The notes under the pieces: generated by a model
The model's database searches: none
Seen by the model: only the letters and a program-made list of their open reading frames with translations
Told to the model about the DNA's origin: nothing
Translations under genes and position numbers: made by a program
Part shown: piece after piece, positions 62,410 to 64,000 of the stretch
Position numbering within the stretch: position 1 is the first letter of the stretch
How the letters are laid out: every line of letters starts with the position of its first letter
Origin: Ampullaceana balthica
Lineage: Eukaryota; Mollusca; Gastropoda; Lymnaeidae
Direction of reading: 5' to 3'
Length of the DNA: 64,000 nucleotides
Assembly: GCA_944989445.1 (NCBI GenBank)
Contig: CALYLW010000169.1
Location: 642,811-706,810 of the forward strand

Positions 62410-63360
62410 ATTGATATAAATAGCACTTATGATTTTCATGAAGCTCTCCACTACGATCAGACAGAAAAATCAACAGAAATAAAACAAAAAGTGTATTTTT
62501 TCAAATCGAAATCTTTCCAAAATTACAACAAATAAAAAAAAATATTAAAAAAACAACAAAACAAGCCCATGATATATCTTAGAGTAATTGTGGCCCTATA
62601 CTGCGGTGAAATACGAGAAGTCACCTACCGCTATCAGTGACCGAGCTCGGCCCAAGTCTTGGCACACGGTTGTCTATGGGGTCGTACCTTCGCGTTCGAA
62701 TTCAAAGACAGCTAATGGCAACTTCTTTCATGGTCCTTACGGATACAGCATGTCTCTAGGGGTGGGTGTGCGTGTACATACGAGGTTTTGGGGAGGGCGG
62801 AGGGGTGTCGGAGGTGTAAAGATTAAGACGTGACGCGGGTACATGGTCGGCTAGGGCACACAGGTCCAGACCAGGCCAGTCGTCGGGGGGCGGGGGAGGG
62901 GCAAACATGACTCTGGTCCCGGGCCTTAACGGAAGGGCGCTCGTTCACGCCGGAGTTTTGTGTGCTGGTGTTGCCCACATAGAAGGATGGCAAAGGTGGC
63001 CCCATGCATAAACTGTGAGGCCAGTAGTTCTGGTTGTGTGTCTGTCTATGCGGCTGTATATCCGACACAGTACCCCCTCCCCCCACCCACACACACACAC
63101 ACACGCAACAAAACTTTAACATGGACATTAAATGTCATGGACATACCATGTGAGACTGAAAAAAAAGTGTGTGTGTGGGGGGGGGAGAAGATTTTTGCAA
63201 GAACACATCTCTTTTAACAAGAATTAAACACAATTTAATCAGCACAGTTAGGCGTCTGTGTTTGAGCACAAGACGAGCTGTTTGTATCAACAACGGACAA
63301 ATTAAATAAAAATGCAGCCTAAAAATAAAATGTTTCAGCCACAACGCAAAACGTTTGAAA
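62410..63360. other. Intergenic, no recognised feature
   Basis: Somewhat GC-richer, with a CA run at 63088-63105 and poly-G/poly-C tracts. Short frames have no recognisable motif. Confidence 0.45.
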
Positions 63361-63363
63361 CGC

Positions 63364-63649
63364 GGGACGCGGTGGTCGAGTGGCAGCGCACTGGACTGTC
63401 GTACCGATGGTCACGGGTTCGAATCCGTGTGAAGGCAAGGGTTTGTTCCCGGGGCCTAGGGCGTCCCTGAGTCACCCCGCTCCTAATGGGTACCTAACAC
63501 TACATGTTGTTAGGCGGCTGGGTAATGCGTGGAACCCACAAAGCCGTGGCTTGTGAATGCTGCATCACTTGCCAACAGATCATCTGTCATGGTCTGTGGA
63601 CGCAACTTCTGCATAGAAGGAGCGTCTGTATAGATAAGATAAGATAAAT
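63364..63649 (+). mobile_element. tRNA-derived SINE family A, complete copy
   Basis: A box TGGTCGAGTGG, B box GGTTCGAATCC, full body including CTACATGTTGTTAGGCGG, hairpin tail and GATAA repeats. Confidence 0.94.
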
Positions 63650-63689
63650 AAATTGTCATATGTCCAGTAGCCTCCAGCTCTACATTTGA

Positions 63690-63880
63690 CCCCCTTTCCA
63701 GTCCATGACGGACTATGGGGCAAGAAGTGATGTAGCGTTCACAAGATTTTAGCCACCCCTAACGAGTAGGGGTGGCCAGCACAGTTCCCCAGGGGCCTTG
63801 CCAGTACCCGGGAACGAACCCGCGACTCGGGATCTGCCTCGGATCGATAGTGCGCTACCACTTAGACCATCGCGCCCCCT
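63690..63880 (-). mobile_element. tRNA-derived SINE family C
   Basis: On the minus strand the head GGGCGCGATGGTCTAAGTGG has an A-box-like TGGTCTAAGTGG and a B-box-like GGGTTCGTTCCC, so it derives from a tRNA. The body GGCAAGGCCCCTGGGGAAC runs to an end GGAAAGGGGG. Partial copies at 38.5 and 12.9 kb. Confidence 0.82.
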
Positions 63881-64000
63881 AGCTCTTCATTTGTGATATC
63901 AGTAACTAATGGAGGTGCGATCCTGAGCAAACTGCAAGCCTTGTCAACAACTGAAAATAACTCCGACAGTTTCTAATTAACACGAAAATTACGAATTTAA

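Noticed and set aside
63374..63432. tRNA-like sequence with A and B boxes
   Set aside because: It does not close into a cloverleaf with an acceptor stem and is followed by SINE body and tail; also true of the heads at 28.4, 51.3, 56.1 and 63.8 kb.

Overview
This is a eukaryotic, animal window. It has AT-rich introns and intergenic DNA, GC-richer coding exons with ordinary GT/AG splice sites, and a dense load of tandem repeats, MITEs, SINEs, LINEs and a Penelope-like element. The style of the repeats (tRNA-headed SINEs with GATAA tails, many minisatellites) would fit a mollusc such as a heterobranch gastropod. That placement is inference and weak.

There is one convincing host gene. It lies on the minus strand, starts near 50.1 kb and runs off the left end of the window. 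I assembled 22 exons (50123 down to 1742) whose splice sites and phases join without a break into 1117 codons. The product is a continuous coiled coil that matches rootletin (CROCC), the filament protein of the ciliary rootlet, from its N-terminus to about the middle. A second possible first exon at 41.8-41.5 kb would give an alternative 100-residue N-terminus. Exon 1 lies just inside a GC-richer, promoter-like stretch (50.1-50.7 kb) that carries two matching candidate RFX X-box sites, which suits a ciliary gene.

The introns hold most of the unusual structure. About a dozen introns contain minisatellites that touch a splice site, and several repeat units contain a copy of the exon edge together with the donor or acceptor. 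Two introns are very long (25.4-38.7 kb and 39.0-50.1 kb). They hold hAT-type MITEs, a hAT element with a same-family copy inserted in it in reverse, several copies of an unclassified repeat family with internal CG-containing motifs, two tRNA-derived SINEs, and 58-, 61- and 37/22-bp satellites.

Upstream of the gene (50.7-64 kb) the DNA is mainly mobile elements. A LINE with a long reverse transcriptase ORF sits between 8-bp target duplications. A tRNA-derived SINE family (six copies in the window) carries the same 3' tail as this LINE, so the two look like a driver and passenger pair. A Penelope-like GIY-YIG fragment has a degenerate hammerhead-ribozyme-like motif downstream, and a cleaner hammerhead-like motif stands alone at 51.35 kb. 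No tRNA gene, rRNA gene, CRISPR array or prokaryotic operon was seen.
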